From: VRUE01 sp963718755
Lineage (GTDB): Bacteria; Actinomycetota; Thermoleophilia; Solirubrobacterales; 70-9
Length of the DNA stretch: 64,000 nucleotides
Direction of reading: 5' to 3'
Assembly (NCBI GenBank): GCA_963718755.1
Contig: OY970376.1
Coordinates: forward strand, 62,001 to 126,000
The notes beneath the pieces are model-generated. The model was not told the DNA's origin. It searched no databases and saw only the letters and a list, made by a program, of their open reading frames with translations. The position numbers and the translations under genes were made by a program. Position 1 is the first letter of the stretch, and each line of letters starts with the position of its first letter. Shown here piece by piece: positions 1 to 7,758 of the stretch.

Positions 1-849
1 CATGTATCGACCGCCGGTGGTCTGGAGAAGGCAATCGAGCGCGGCACCGAGCTCGGCTGCGAATCGATTCAGATCTTCAACCAGAGCCCGCGGATGTGGC
101 GGCCGACCAAATACGGCCCCGACGATTTCGCCGCTTTTCGCGAGGCGATGGACGACTCGCCGGTCGAAGCGGTGGTCATCCACGCCGTCTACCTGATCAA
201 TTGCGCGACCAAAGACAAGGAGATGCGCGGGAAGTCGCTTGACTCGCTGACCCATGCGCTGCGCATCGGCGACGGCATCGGCGCCGCCGGCGTCGTCCTC
301 CATCCCGGCGCGCAGAAAGGCGAGCCGCACGGCCCGTCGATGAAACGCGCGGCGAAAGTGATCGCCGCTGCGGTGAAGGACAGTGAGAGCTGCCCGCTGC
401 TGCTCGAGCAGACCGCCGGCCACAAAGGCCTGCTCGGCCGCGACTTCGACGAGACGGCGGAGCTGATCGAGCTCGCCGGCAGCGGCAAGCGCCTCGGCCT
501 CTGCCTCGACTCCTGCCACCTCTTCGTCCAGGGCTACGACGTCACCGACGCCGAGCACCTAACCGCGATCGTCGACGAAGCCGACGAGAAGGTCGGCCTC
601 GACCGTCTGCGCTGCCTGCACGTCAACGACGCAGCGGCCCCCTTCGGCTCCAACCGCGACCGCCACGCCAACCTGGGCAAGGGCGAGATGGGCAAGCAGG
701 GCCTTGCCGCCTTCCTTTCCGAGCCCCGCTTCGAGGGCCTGCCGGCAACGCTGGAGACGCCGGGGCCGAATAAGAAAGGGGCCGACAAGAAAGAAGTCCG
801 GGAGGCGAAGCGGTTGCGCAAAGCCGGCCTCAAACGCCGCAAAGGGTAG
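1..849 (+). CDS. nfo: Endonuclease IV (AP endonuclease), 5' end cut by window
   Basis: Base-excision-repair enzyme that cleaves DNA 5' of abasic sites, using three metal ions in a TIM barrel. The frame is open from base 1 (HVSTAGGLEKAIERG), so the true start lies upstream. Family metal-binding motifs appear in order: HPGAQKG, LLLEQTAG (Glu ligand), CLDSCHLFVQGYD (Asp and His ligands), HVNDAAAPFGSNRDRH and LETPGPN (last Glu). About 282 residues are present, nearly the whole usual protein. The basic tail (KKEVREAKRLRKAGLKRRKG) is lineage-specific. The stop codon's last base is the first base of a 27-bp inverted repeat. The identification is secure; only the N-terminus is missing. Confidence 0.95.
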   Translation, partial: HVSTAGGLEKAIERGTELGCESIQIFNQSPRMWRPTKYGPDDFAAFREAMDDSPVEAVVIHAVYLINCATKDKEMRGKSLDSLTHALRIGDGIGAAGVVLHPGAQKGEPHGPSMKRAAKVIAAAVKDSESCPLLLEQTAGHKGLLGRDFDETAELIELAGSGKRLGLCLDSCHLFVQGYDVTDAEHLTAIVDEADEKVGLDRLRCLHVNDAAAPFGSNRDRHANLGKGEMGKQGLAAFLSEPRFEGLPATLETPGPNKKGADKKEVREAKRLRKAGLKRRKG

Positions 850-993
850 GGACGCCGATCCGCTCTCGCGGGAATTGATGTCGCACGCGCTTCGCGCTTA
901 GCGACTGAGGTTGAGCGTGGCTGACGCCGCGCAGAGGACAGATTGCATATCGCCGCCTTCGGCGACATTCCCGCGAGAGCGGATCGGCGTCCC
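849..993. repeat. Family A palindromic element, copy 1
   Basis: Perfect 27-bp inverted repeat: left arm 849-875, right arm 967-993, 91-nt spacer. The spacer contains smaller hairpins (around GCGCTTCGCGC and GCCGCCTTCGGC). The spacer closely matches the reverse complement of the spacer of the element at 1467-1611, although the outer arms differ. It lies between the convergent ends of nfo and the DCC-family gene and fills most of that gap. It may act as a two-way terminator, a structured RNA or a mobile palindrome. No T-run follows either arm, so it is not a standard intrinsic terminator. Confidence 0.85.
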
Positions 994-1025
994 TCATTCT
1001 CCGTTCGTTCTCGGTGAAGCTCGGA

Positions 1026-1424
1026 CTACGTTGCGCCGCGGTTGCGAGACTCATCGCTGATCGCGCAAGCTGGGGTGCCTCCTGGGAGTCGGTAGCGGTT
1101 GTCCGCAGTCAGGCGGTAGGCCCTTGCCGCAAGCCATGAGATTCCGGGCAGCGTGAGCGTACGGCCGATGAGCTTCCAAGGCGGTCCAGCAGCGCTCAGC
1201 GCCGCGGCAATCGCCTCGTGGCCAGAGCGAACCGCTCCGTCCACCTGAACCCACTGCACAGCATCGCTCGCCTGCTCCGCGGTTATCCCCAGCTCATCCA
1301 GATCAGTGAGCTGCCAGGCAACGATCTCGGCATCCGGCCCAATCCTCTCCAGCGCATGTGCGCAGTTCGTACAGAACGCACAGTCCCCGTCAAAAACAAG
1401 CACCGGACGCCCACGCAAGCTCAT
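1026..1424 (-). CDS. DCC-family (DUF393) thiol-disulfide oxidoreductase-like protein
   Basis: A protein of 132 residues opening with VLVFDGDCAFCTNC. The DGDCxFC motif near the N-terminus defines the DCC/DUF393 family, whose members are thioredoxin-fold-like redox proteins of mostly unknown substrate. The mid-region (DAVQWVQVDGAVRSGHEAI) and a C-terminal Tyr/Arg-rich stretch also fit the family. No signal peptide or membrane segment is evident, so it is probably cytosolic. It stands alone between two family A palindromes and is not tightly linked to a neighbour. The family assignment is good; the function is unknown. Confidence 0.85.
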   Translation of the reverse strand: MSLRGRPVLVFDGDCAFCTNCAHALERIGPDAEIVAWQLTDLDELGITAEQASDAVQWVQVDGAVRSGHEAIAAALSAAGPPWKLIGRTLTLPGISWLAARAYRLTADNRYRLPGGTPACAISDESRNRGAT

Positions 1425-1466
1425 GAACCCATTCTCGCTGTTCGGAGCACCAAGCGGTCCTAGAAA

Positions 1467-1611
1467 GGAGCCCGGTCGTCCCGCGGGCGAATGTGGCCGA
1501 AGGCAGCGATATGCAATCTGTCTCCCGCGCGGCGCAGCCGCGCACCAACTCAGTCGCTAAGCCCCGAAAGGGGCGTGCGACATCAATTCGCCCGCGGGAC
1601 GACCGGGCTCC
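1467..1611. repeat. Family A palindromic element, copy 2
   Basis: Perfect 26-bp inverted repeat: left arm 1467-1492, right arm 1586-1611, 93-nt spacer. Read on the minus strand, its core matches the plus-strand core of the copy at 849-993 over nearly the full length; shared blocks include TTAGCGACTGAG and GACAGATTGCATATCGC. An inner hairpin here is GCCCC-TTT-CGGGGC where copy 1 has a different but still paired sequence. It lies between the start of the DCC gene (1424) and the 3' end of the acyl-CoA dehydrogenase (1639). Confidence 0.85.
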
Positions 1612-1638
1612 CTGCCCTACAGCGCTTGAGCAACGCCG

Positions 1639-2928
1639 CTATTTGATGTGAACGCCAGAAATCGAGCGCGAGATGACCAGCCGCTGGATCTCGGAGGTAC
1701 CCTCGAAGATCGTGTAGATCTTCGCGTCGCGGTGCATCCGCTCGACCGGGAACTCGCGCGTGTAGCCGTTGCCGCCGAGGATCTGAATTGCCCGCTCGGT
1801 CGCCCAGACGGCGACCTCGCCGGCCTTCAGCTTCGACATCGAGCCCTCGGCGTTCTCGAACTTGTGGCCGTTGCGGCCCATCCAGGCAGCGCGCCAGACC
1901 AGCAGCCGGGCGGCGTCGATCTCCATCTTCATGTCGGCGAGGGCGAAGGCGATCGACTGGTTCTCGATGATTGCCCGGCCGAACTGCTGCCGCTCTTTGG
2001 CGTACTCGAGCGAGTACTCGTAGGCCGCGCGGGCGATGCCGATCGCCTGCGCGCCGACCGTGGGCCGGCTTGCCTCGAAGGTCTGCATCGCCGCCTGCGA
2101 TTTGGCGCTCTTGCCCTCGCGCACGCGGGCGAGCCGTTCGTCGAGCTTCTCTTTGCCGCCGAGCAGGCAAGCACCCGGAATGCGGCAGTCGTCGAGGTGG
2201 ACGTCAGACGTATGCGAGGCACGCAGGCCGTGCTTCTTGACCTTGGCGCCCTGCTCACAGCCCTTGGTCCCGGGCGGGATCACGAACGCGGCGTGGCCGC
2301 GGGAGCGCAGCTCGCGGTCGACCGAGGCGATCACCACATGGACGTCGGCGATGCCGCCGTTGGTCGCCCAGGCCTTCTGCCCGTTCAGCACCCATTCGTC
2401 GTTGGCCTCGTCGTACTTGGCGGTAGTACGGATCGCCGCCACATCAGAACCTGCATCAGGCTCCGAAGAGCAGAAAGCAGCCACCTTCGGGTCATCCGCA
2501 GTGCCGAAGCACTGCGGAATCCACTCGCCCATCTGCTCCGGGGTCCCCTGCCCGAAGATCGCGGCGACGGCAAGCGAGGTGCCCATGATCGCCATACCGA
2601 TGCCCGCATCGCCCCAGAACAGCTCCTCGTTGGCGATCGGCAACGTCAGGCCGGTGTCGTCGGCAAAGAACTGGCCCAGCGCTTCGAAGCTGTAGAGGCC
2701 GATCTTGGCGGCCTCCTGGATCACCGGCCAGGGCGTCTCCTCGCGCTCGTCCCATTCGGAGGCCGCAGGCCGTACGACGCCCTCGGCGAAGCCGTGGACC
2801 CAGTCGCGGATGTCTTGCTGGTCCTGGTTCAGCTCGAGCGTGAACTTGGGGCCCTCGGCCCCGCCGCCGTCTGCGGCTGCGTCCGTCGCGAGCTGCTCTG
2901 CCTCTGCCACTGCTGAAGAATCGCTCAT
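1639..2928 (-). CDS. Acyl-CoA dehydrogenase
   Basis: FAD flavoenzyme that introduces an alpha,beta double bond into acyl-CoA thioesters, passing electrons to electron-transfer flavoprotein. It has 429 residues. An acidic leader of about 30 residues (SAVAEAEQLATDAAADGGG) is followed by the all-alpha N-domain, a beta middle domain with FCSSEPDAGSDVAAI, and the C-domain with ILGGNGYTREFPVERMHRD and FEGTSEIQRLVI. The Glu of the EGTSEIQ block is in the place of the catalytic base in medium-chain-type enzymes. No electron-transfer or beta-oxidation partner is adjacent, so chain-length preference cannot be read from context. The start ATG at 2928 is the first in frame. Confidence 0.93.
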   Translation of the reverse strand: MSDSSAVAEAEQLATDAAADGGGAEGPKFTLELNQDQQDIRDWVHGFAEGVVRPAASEWDEREETPWPVIQEAAKIGLYSFEALGQFFADDTGLTLPIANEELFWGDAGIGMAIMGTSLAVAAIFGQGTPEQMGEWIPQCFGTADDPKVAAFCSSEPDAGSDVAAIRTTAKYDEANDEWVLNGQKAWATNGGIADVHVVIASVDRELRSRGHAAFVIPPGTKGCEQGAKVKKHGLRASHTSDVHLDDCRIPGACLLGGKEKLDERLARVREGKSAKSQAAMQTFEASRPTVGAQAIGIARAAYEYSLEYAKERQQFGRAIIENQSIAFALADMKMEIDAARLLVWRAAWMGRNGHKFENAEGSMSKLKAGEVAVWATERAIQILGGNGYTREFPVERMHRDAKIYTIFEGTSEIQRLVISRSISGVHIK

Positions 2929-2957
2929 CGCGCAATCCTACACGGAATCATGTCGTC

Positions 2958-3362
2958 TTAGCCCGGCTCAGACGCGGGGGACTCGGAGGCGAGGTCGCGC
3001 AGGTCGAAGGCGCGCAGGCCCTCCGGGCCGCCGTCGGCGTGGTCGAAGAAGCGGCGGTTGACGCAGTCGTACTCCTCGCCGGAGCCAACGTACGCCCGCT
3101 CAACCGAGAAAGGGCAGTGGGGAAGCGCCGTACCGGTCATCTTGATCCCGCCAAAGCCACCGGGCTGCAACACCGCGTCGAGCTCGACCTTGGCACCGAA
3201 TACCTCCTGCATGCAGCCGACGTACTGGGTGCCGGTCAACGAGTCGACGACGCTGTAGAGGTAGCGGCAGCCGATCTCGACGCAACCCCGCGGCTCGACC
3301 ATCTTGTCGCAGAAAGAACGGCACTGACGGCACTCACCGGTCTTCTGGCGCGTAGCGGGCAT
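2958..3362 (-). CDS. Cysteine-rich conserved hypothetical protein
   Basis: I do not recognise this 134-residue protein. It has eight cysteines: CRQCRSFC near the N-terminus, then GCVEIGCRYLYS, GCM, HCPF and YDCVN, a density suggesting metal or Fe-S binding or a zinc-stabilised fold. The middle (LYSVVDSLTGTQYVGCMQEVFG) looks like a compact domain. There is no signal peptide. It lies between dnaE and the acyl-CoA dehydrogenase on the same strand, 29 nt from one and 32 nt from the other, so it may be cotranscribed with either. Codon use matches its neighbours, so it is likely a real gene of this lineage. Confidence 0.75.
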   Translation of the reverse strand: MPATRQKTGECRQCRSFCDKMVEPRGCVEIGCRYLYSVVDSLTGTQYVGCMQEVFGAKVELDAVLQPGGFGGIKMTGTALPHCPFSVERAYVGSGEEYDCVNRRFFDHADGGPEGLRAFDLRDLASESPASEPG

Positions 3363-3394
3363 AGCGAAAGTCTAGGGACCGGCGCGCCGGTTTC

Positions 3395-6300
3395 TCACGC
3401 GGCCAGGGCGTTTGCACCAAGCACATGGTCCAGCTCGGCGAGCAGCTTGCTCGAGTGCCGGATCCTGAACTCGTCGCCGAGCTTCCACTCCCGCGCCACC
3501 CCGTCCTCACCTGGGATCGCCAGGTAGACGTCAGCCTCGCCCTTGTGCCCTTCGAAGACAGTCTTCAGTTCCTCGATCAGGTGGGGGTTACCGAGGCTTG
3601 CCGAGGCGATCGTCACCCGCAAGGGCTCGGAAGGCGCGCTGGCGGCGGCGCTTGCCCGGGCGATCTCCTCGTTGTCGGGTTCGAAGCGCTCCGCCTCCTG
3701 CACGACGAGCTTCGTCTCCCCCCGGTCCTTGTGGTCGATGCGGCCCCGGACGACGACGATGGCGTCGGTCTCGATCGTCCTCGCGCTCTCGGCCTCATCT
3801 GCCTTGAAGACCAGCATCTCGACCTGACCCTCGACATCGTCGAGGGTGGCGAACATCATCTGGCTGCCGCTCTTGGTGCGGATCTTCTTGCTCTCGGCGA
3901 CGATGCCGCCGACCGTGACCCAGGCCCCGTCCGGCTTACCGGCCAGCTCGGCCAGGCTGCAGTCGACGCGGGCACGCAGCGCCTCCCGCACTTCGGAGAG
4001 CGGATGCGAGGAGAGGTAGGTGCCCAGCGTCTCTTTCTCCATCGCGAGCAGCTCCCGGCGCTCGAACTCAACGGCGGAGATCGGCGGCCGGTGATGGGAG
4101 CTCGCAGCCCCCTCCCCGCCCCCGCTCGCCGCCGTGTCGCCGAAGTCGAAGATCGAGCCCTGGCCCAGTTGCGCGTCTTCCTGGGCTTTCTGGCCCGCCG
4201 ACTGGGCCGCCGGCAGCGCCTCCAGCATCCCTTTGCGGGTCGCCCCGGTCGAATCGAGCGCGCCGCACTTGATCAGGCATTCGATCGCCCGTTTGTTCAC
4301 CGCCCGCGAGTCGACGCGCTCGCAGAAGTCCCAGATCGAGGCGATCGGAACGTCCTCGCGGGCGCGCAGGATCGCCTCTACGGCGCTGTGGCCGACGTTC
4401 TTGACCGCGTCGAGCCCGAAGCGGATCGCCTTCTCGGAGACGACGAAGTCGTGGTCGGAGGAATTGACGTCGGGGGGCAGCACGTCAATCCCCATCTCCT
4501 CGCAACGGTTGACGAAGAAGGGCACCTTGTCTTTGGTGTTCATCACCGAAGAGATCACGGCGGCCATGTACTCGGCCGGGAAGTTCGCCTTGAGGTAGGC
4601 GGTCCGGTAGGCGATCAGCGCGTAGCAGGCGGCGTGGGACTTGTTGAAGGAGTAGTCGGCGGCGGCCTCCATCAGCGACCACATGTCGCCGGCGACCTTG
4701 GCCGCGGTGCCCGAGGCCTCCATCCCCTCCTTGAATTTGGCCTTCATCGTCGCCATCAGGTCGCGCTTCTTCTTGCCGATCGCCTTGCGCAGGTCATCGG
4801 CCTCGGCCGGGCTGAAGCCCGCCATCCGCTTGGCGATCTCCATCAGCTGCTCCTGGTAGAGGACGCAGCCGTAGGTCGGTTCGGTGATCGGCCGCAGGCG
4901 CTCATCGGGATAGGCGATCGCTTCGGGGTTGCGCTTGCCCTTCGCGTAATCGGGGATGTAGCGCATCGCCCCGGGCCGGTAGAGGGAGACGAGGGCGACG
5001 ATGTCGTCGAACTCGGTCGGCCGCACCTTCTTCATCGCCTCCCGCATGCCCTCCGACTCGAGCTGGAAGACGCCGGTGCCATCGCCCCTGGCGAGCATCT
5101 CGAAGGTCGTGGCGTCGTCCATCGGGATCTCGTTCATCTCCAGCTCGACCCCGCGCGAGCGGCGGATGATCTCGACCGCATCCTCGATCACGTCGAGGTT
5201 GCGCAGGCCGAGGAAGTCCATCTTCAGCAGCCCGATCTCCTCGATCGGGCCCATCGAGTACTGGGTGACGACCTTGTACTGGCGCTCGCCCTTACCGCCG
5301 CTGCCGTTGGCGGGCGCACCGCGATCCTCGGCCAGCTGCAACGGGACGATCTCCTGCAGGGGCCGGTCGGCGATGACCACCGCCGCGGCGTGGATCGAGT
5401 TGTTGCGGATGATCCCCTCCAGCCCCTGGGCGACGTCGAGAATCCGTTTCGCATCCGGCTCGGAGTCGTACGTCCGTTTCAGCTCCTGCCCCGGCTGCAG
5501 GCATTCCTCGAAGGAAGGATTGCGACCGAGGATCGGCTCGGGGATCTGCTTGGCGAGCCGGTCGCCGCTGCCGTAGTCGAAGCCGAGCACGCGGGCGGCG
5601 TCGCGGGTGGCGGCGCGTGGCGCCATCTTGCCGAAGGTGACGATCTGCGCGACCGACTCGCGCCCGTATTTCTCGCCGACGTAGCGGATCACCCGCTCGC
5701 GCCCGCGCACCGAGAAGTCGATGTCGATGTCCGGCATCGATTTGCGCCCCGGGTTGAGGAAGCGCTCGAACAGCAGGTCGTTGGCAAGCGGGTCGAGGTC
5801 GGTGATGTTGAGCGAGTAGGAGACGATCGAGCCGGCCGCCGAGCCGCGGCCAGGGCCGACCGCGACGCCGTTCTCCTTGGCGTAGCGGATGAAGTCCCAG
5901 ACGATCAGGAAATAGGAGGAGAAGCCCATCTCCTCGATCACCCCGAGCTCGAACTCGAGTCGCTCGACCGCTTCTGCGGGAGGCGGGTCGCCGTAGCGGG
6001 CGCACAGCCCCTCGGCGGCGATCCGGCGCAGCATCGCCTCCGGCTCGGAGCCATCGGGGGTTGGGTAGCGCGGCAGCAGCAGCTTGCCCAGCTCGATCTC
6101 GATCTGGCAGCGCTCGGCGATCTCCAGCGTGGTCGGGATCGCCTCGGGCCACTCGGCGAACGAGGCGGCCATCTCTTCGTTGCTCTTGAGGAAGAACTCG
6201 TTGGTGTCGAAGCTCATCTTCGGCGCCTCGAGCGTCGACTTGGTCTGCACGCAGAGCAGCGCCGCGTGGTTGTCGAAGTCCTCGCGGCGCAGGTAATGGA

Positions 6301-6925
6301 CGTCGGCGGTGCCGACCAGCGGCCGCCCCAGCTCACGGGCGAAGCGGACGATCCCCTGGTTGGCCTTCTCCTGCTCCTCGATGCCGTTTTTCTGCACCTC
6401 GAAGTAGACCTGCTCGGGACCGAAGGCCTGGATCAGGTCATCGAGGTGAGCGCGGGCGTCATCGGCCCGCTCTTCGACCAGGCGCCGGCAAAAGCGCGAA
6501 GCGAGGCAGCCGGTGAGGGCGATCACTCCGTCGGAGTGGGCGGCGAGCATCTCCATGTCGACGTTGGCCTTGCCGCGCGAGAAGCCCTCGAGGAAGCCGG
6601 CCGAGGTGAGCTTGACCAGATTGGCGAAGCCGGTGTCGTTCTCGGCCAGCAGGGTGAGGTGGTTGCGCTCGTACTTCGGCTTCTCTTTGATCGTCTTGAC
6701 GTCGTCGACGAGGTAGGCCTCGAGCCCTGCAATCGGCTTGATTCCGTGCTTTTGGCAAGCCTTGTAGAGGTCCACCGCGCCGTTCATCACGCCGTGGTCG
6801 GTCAGCCCCAGCGCCGGCTGCCCGAGTTCCGCCGCCCGTGCTGCCATCGCGTCGATCTTGCAGGCGCCGTCGAGCAGCGAGTACTCGCTGTGGGCGTGCA
6901 GATGGGCGGCGGCAGACGAACTCAA
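3395..6925 (-). CDS. dnaE: DNA polymerase III alpha subunit (DnaE1 type)
   Basis: Catalytic subunit of the chromosomal replicase, 1176 residues, the usual length. The N-terminal PHP domain starts HLHAHSEYSLLDG. The palm carries GPGRGSAAGS and the catalytic PDIDIDF at about residues 398-404, with Asp399 and Asp401 as metal ligands. A helix-hairpin-helix region (KNVGHSAVEAIL) and an OB fold (WVTVGGIVAESKKIRTKSG) follow. The start appears to be TTG at 6925: no ATG or GTG lies in frame between there and the upstream stop, and the PHP motif needs only the few residues this start supplies. It is divergent from the response-regulator gene, with 131 nt between. Confidence 0.97.
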   Translation of the reverse strand: MSSSAAAHLHAHSEYSLLDGACKIDAMAARAAELGQPALGLTDHGVMNGAVDLYKACQKHGIKPIAGLEAYLVDDVKTIKEKPKYERNHLTLLAENDTGFANLVKLTSAGFLEGFSRGKANVDMEMLAAHSDGVIALTGCLASRFCRRLVEERADDARAHLDDLIQAFGPEQVYFEVQKNGIEEQEKANQGIVRFARELGRPLVGTADVHYLRREDFDNHAALLCVQTKSTLEAPKMSFDTNEFFLKSNEEMAASFAEWPEAIPTTLEIAERCQIEIELGKLLLPRYPTPDGSEPEAMLRRIAAEGLCARYGDPPPAEAVERLEFELGVIEEMGFSSYFLIVWDFIRYAKENGVAVGPGRGSAAGSIVSYSLNITDLDPLANDLLFERFLNPGRKSMPDIDIDFSVRGRERVIRYVGEKYGRESVAQIVTFGKMAPRAATRDAARVLGFDYGSGDRLAKQIPEPILGRNPSFEECLQPGQELKRTYDSEPDAKRILDVAQGLEGIIRNNSIHAAAVVIADRPLQEIVPLQLAEDRGAPANGSGGKGERQYKVVTQYSMGPIEEIGLLKMDFLGLRNLDVIEDAVEIIRRSRGVELEMNEIPMDDATTFEMLARGDGTGVFQLESEGMREAMKKVRPTEFDDIVALVSLYRPGAMRYIPDYAKGKRNPEAIAYPDERLRPITEPTYGCVLYQEQLMEIAKRMAGFSPAEADDLRKAIGKKKRDLMATMKAKFKEGMEASGTAAKVAGDMWSLMEAAADYSFNKSHAACYALIAYRTAYLKANFPAEYMAAVISSVMNTKDKVPFFVNRCEEMGIDVLPPDVNSSDHDFVVSEKAIRFGLDAVKNVGHSAVEAILRAREDVPIASIWDFCERVDSRAVNKRAIECLIKCGALDSTGATRKGMLEALPAAQSAGQKAQEDAQLGQGSIFDFGDTAASGGGEGAASSHHRPPISAVEFERRELLAMEKETLGTYLSSHPLSEVREALRARVDCSLAELAGKPDGAWVTVGGIVAESKKIRTKSGSQMMFATLDDVEGQVEMLVFKADEAESARTIETDAIVVVRGRIDHKDRGETKLVVQEAERFEPDNEEIARASAAASAPSEPLRVTIASASLGNPHLIEELKTVFEGHKGEADVYLAIPGEDGVAREWKLGDEFRIRHSSKLLAELDHVLGANALAA

Positions 6926-7056
6926 GGTCGCGTCCGATCATGCCAAGTGAGGCAGATGGCAACTGCCCCAAAACCCCCCGCTTCCCCGCTATCTCCGTGC
7001 CTAAATTCGCGCTAAAAGAGCTAGAAACGTGTCGGTGCCAGGCTAACATCGCTTCG

Positions 7057-7758
7057 ATGCCTGCAAATGCGAACGGGGGCGATTCGATCGAGGGGCGCGT
7101 GCTCGTCGTCGAGGACGACGAGGAGATCGCCGATGTCCTGCGGCGCTCGTTGCGCAACGAGGGCTACGAGGTGCGCACGTCCCCCGATGGCGTCGATGCG
7201 CTCGACGTCGCCTCCGGCTTCGTACCCGACTTGGTCGTGCTCGACTTGGGCCTGCCGCGCATGGACGGGATCGAGGTCTGCCGGCGCCTCCGGGCCGAGG
7301 GCGACGTGCCGATCCTGATGCTGACCGCGCGGGTGGGGACCGAAGATCGCGTCGAGGGGCTCGATAGCGGCGCGGACGATTACCTGGTGAAGCCGTTCGA
7401 GCGCAGCGAGTTGCTGGCCCGGATCCGCGCCCTGCTGCGGCGGCGGCCACCGCGGGGCTCCGCTTCGCTGCAGGTTGGCGACCTGACGCTGAACGCGGAC
7501 ACTCGCGAGGTACATCGCGGCGAGCGAGAGATCGAGCTGACCAACCGCGAGTTCGAGCTGCTCGAGTACCTGATGCACAACGAGCGCCTCGTCGTCTCAC
7601 GCGAGCGCCTCCTCGACGAGGTCTGGGGCTATGACCCGATGGCGGCGACGAACACGATCGACGTCTTCATCTCGAATCTGCGCCGCAAGCTCGAGGCCGG
7701 CGAGGAGACGCGGCTCCTGCACACCAAACGCGGCGCCGGCTACGTCCTCAAGGCCTAG
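7057..7758 (+). CDS. OmpR/PhoB-family response regulator
   Basis: DNA-binding response regulator of 233 residues. The receiver domain (about 13-128) has the acidic pair at residues 20-21 (VVEDDEE), phosphoacceptor Asp63 in VVLDLGLPRMDG, a conserved Thr in LMLTAR and Lys in DDYLVKPF. The C-terminal winged helix (about 140-232) contains LTNREFELLEYL, VWGYDPMAATNTIDVFISNLRRK and HTKRGAGYVLKA. ATG 7057 was chosen because it begins just ahead of the domain; TAACAT ends 7 nt before it, so the message may be nearly leaderless. It directly abuts the histidine kinase and the two form one unit. Sequence style resembles MprA/TcrA-type actinobacterial regulators. Confidence 0.95.
   Translation: MPANANGGDSIEGRVLVVEDDEEIADVLRRSLRNEGYEVRTSPDGVDALDVASGFVPDLVVLDLGLPRMDGIEVCRRLRAEGDVPILMLTARVGTEDRVEGLDSGADDYLVKPFERSELLARIRALLRRRPPRGSASLQVGDLTLNADTREVHRGEREIELTNREFELLEYLMHNERLVVSRERLLDEVWGYDPMAATNTIDVFISNLRRKLEAGEETRLLHTKRGAGYVLKA

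Noticed and set aside
3425..7015. A 1196-codon open frame on the + strand opposite dnaE
   Set aside because: It mirrors dnaE, whose motifs are complete; such antisense frames are expected at this G+C content.
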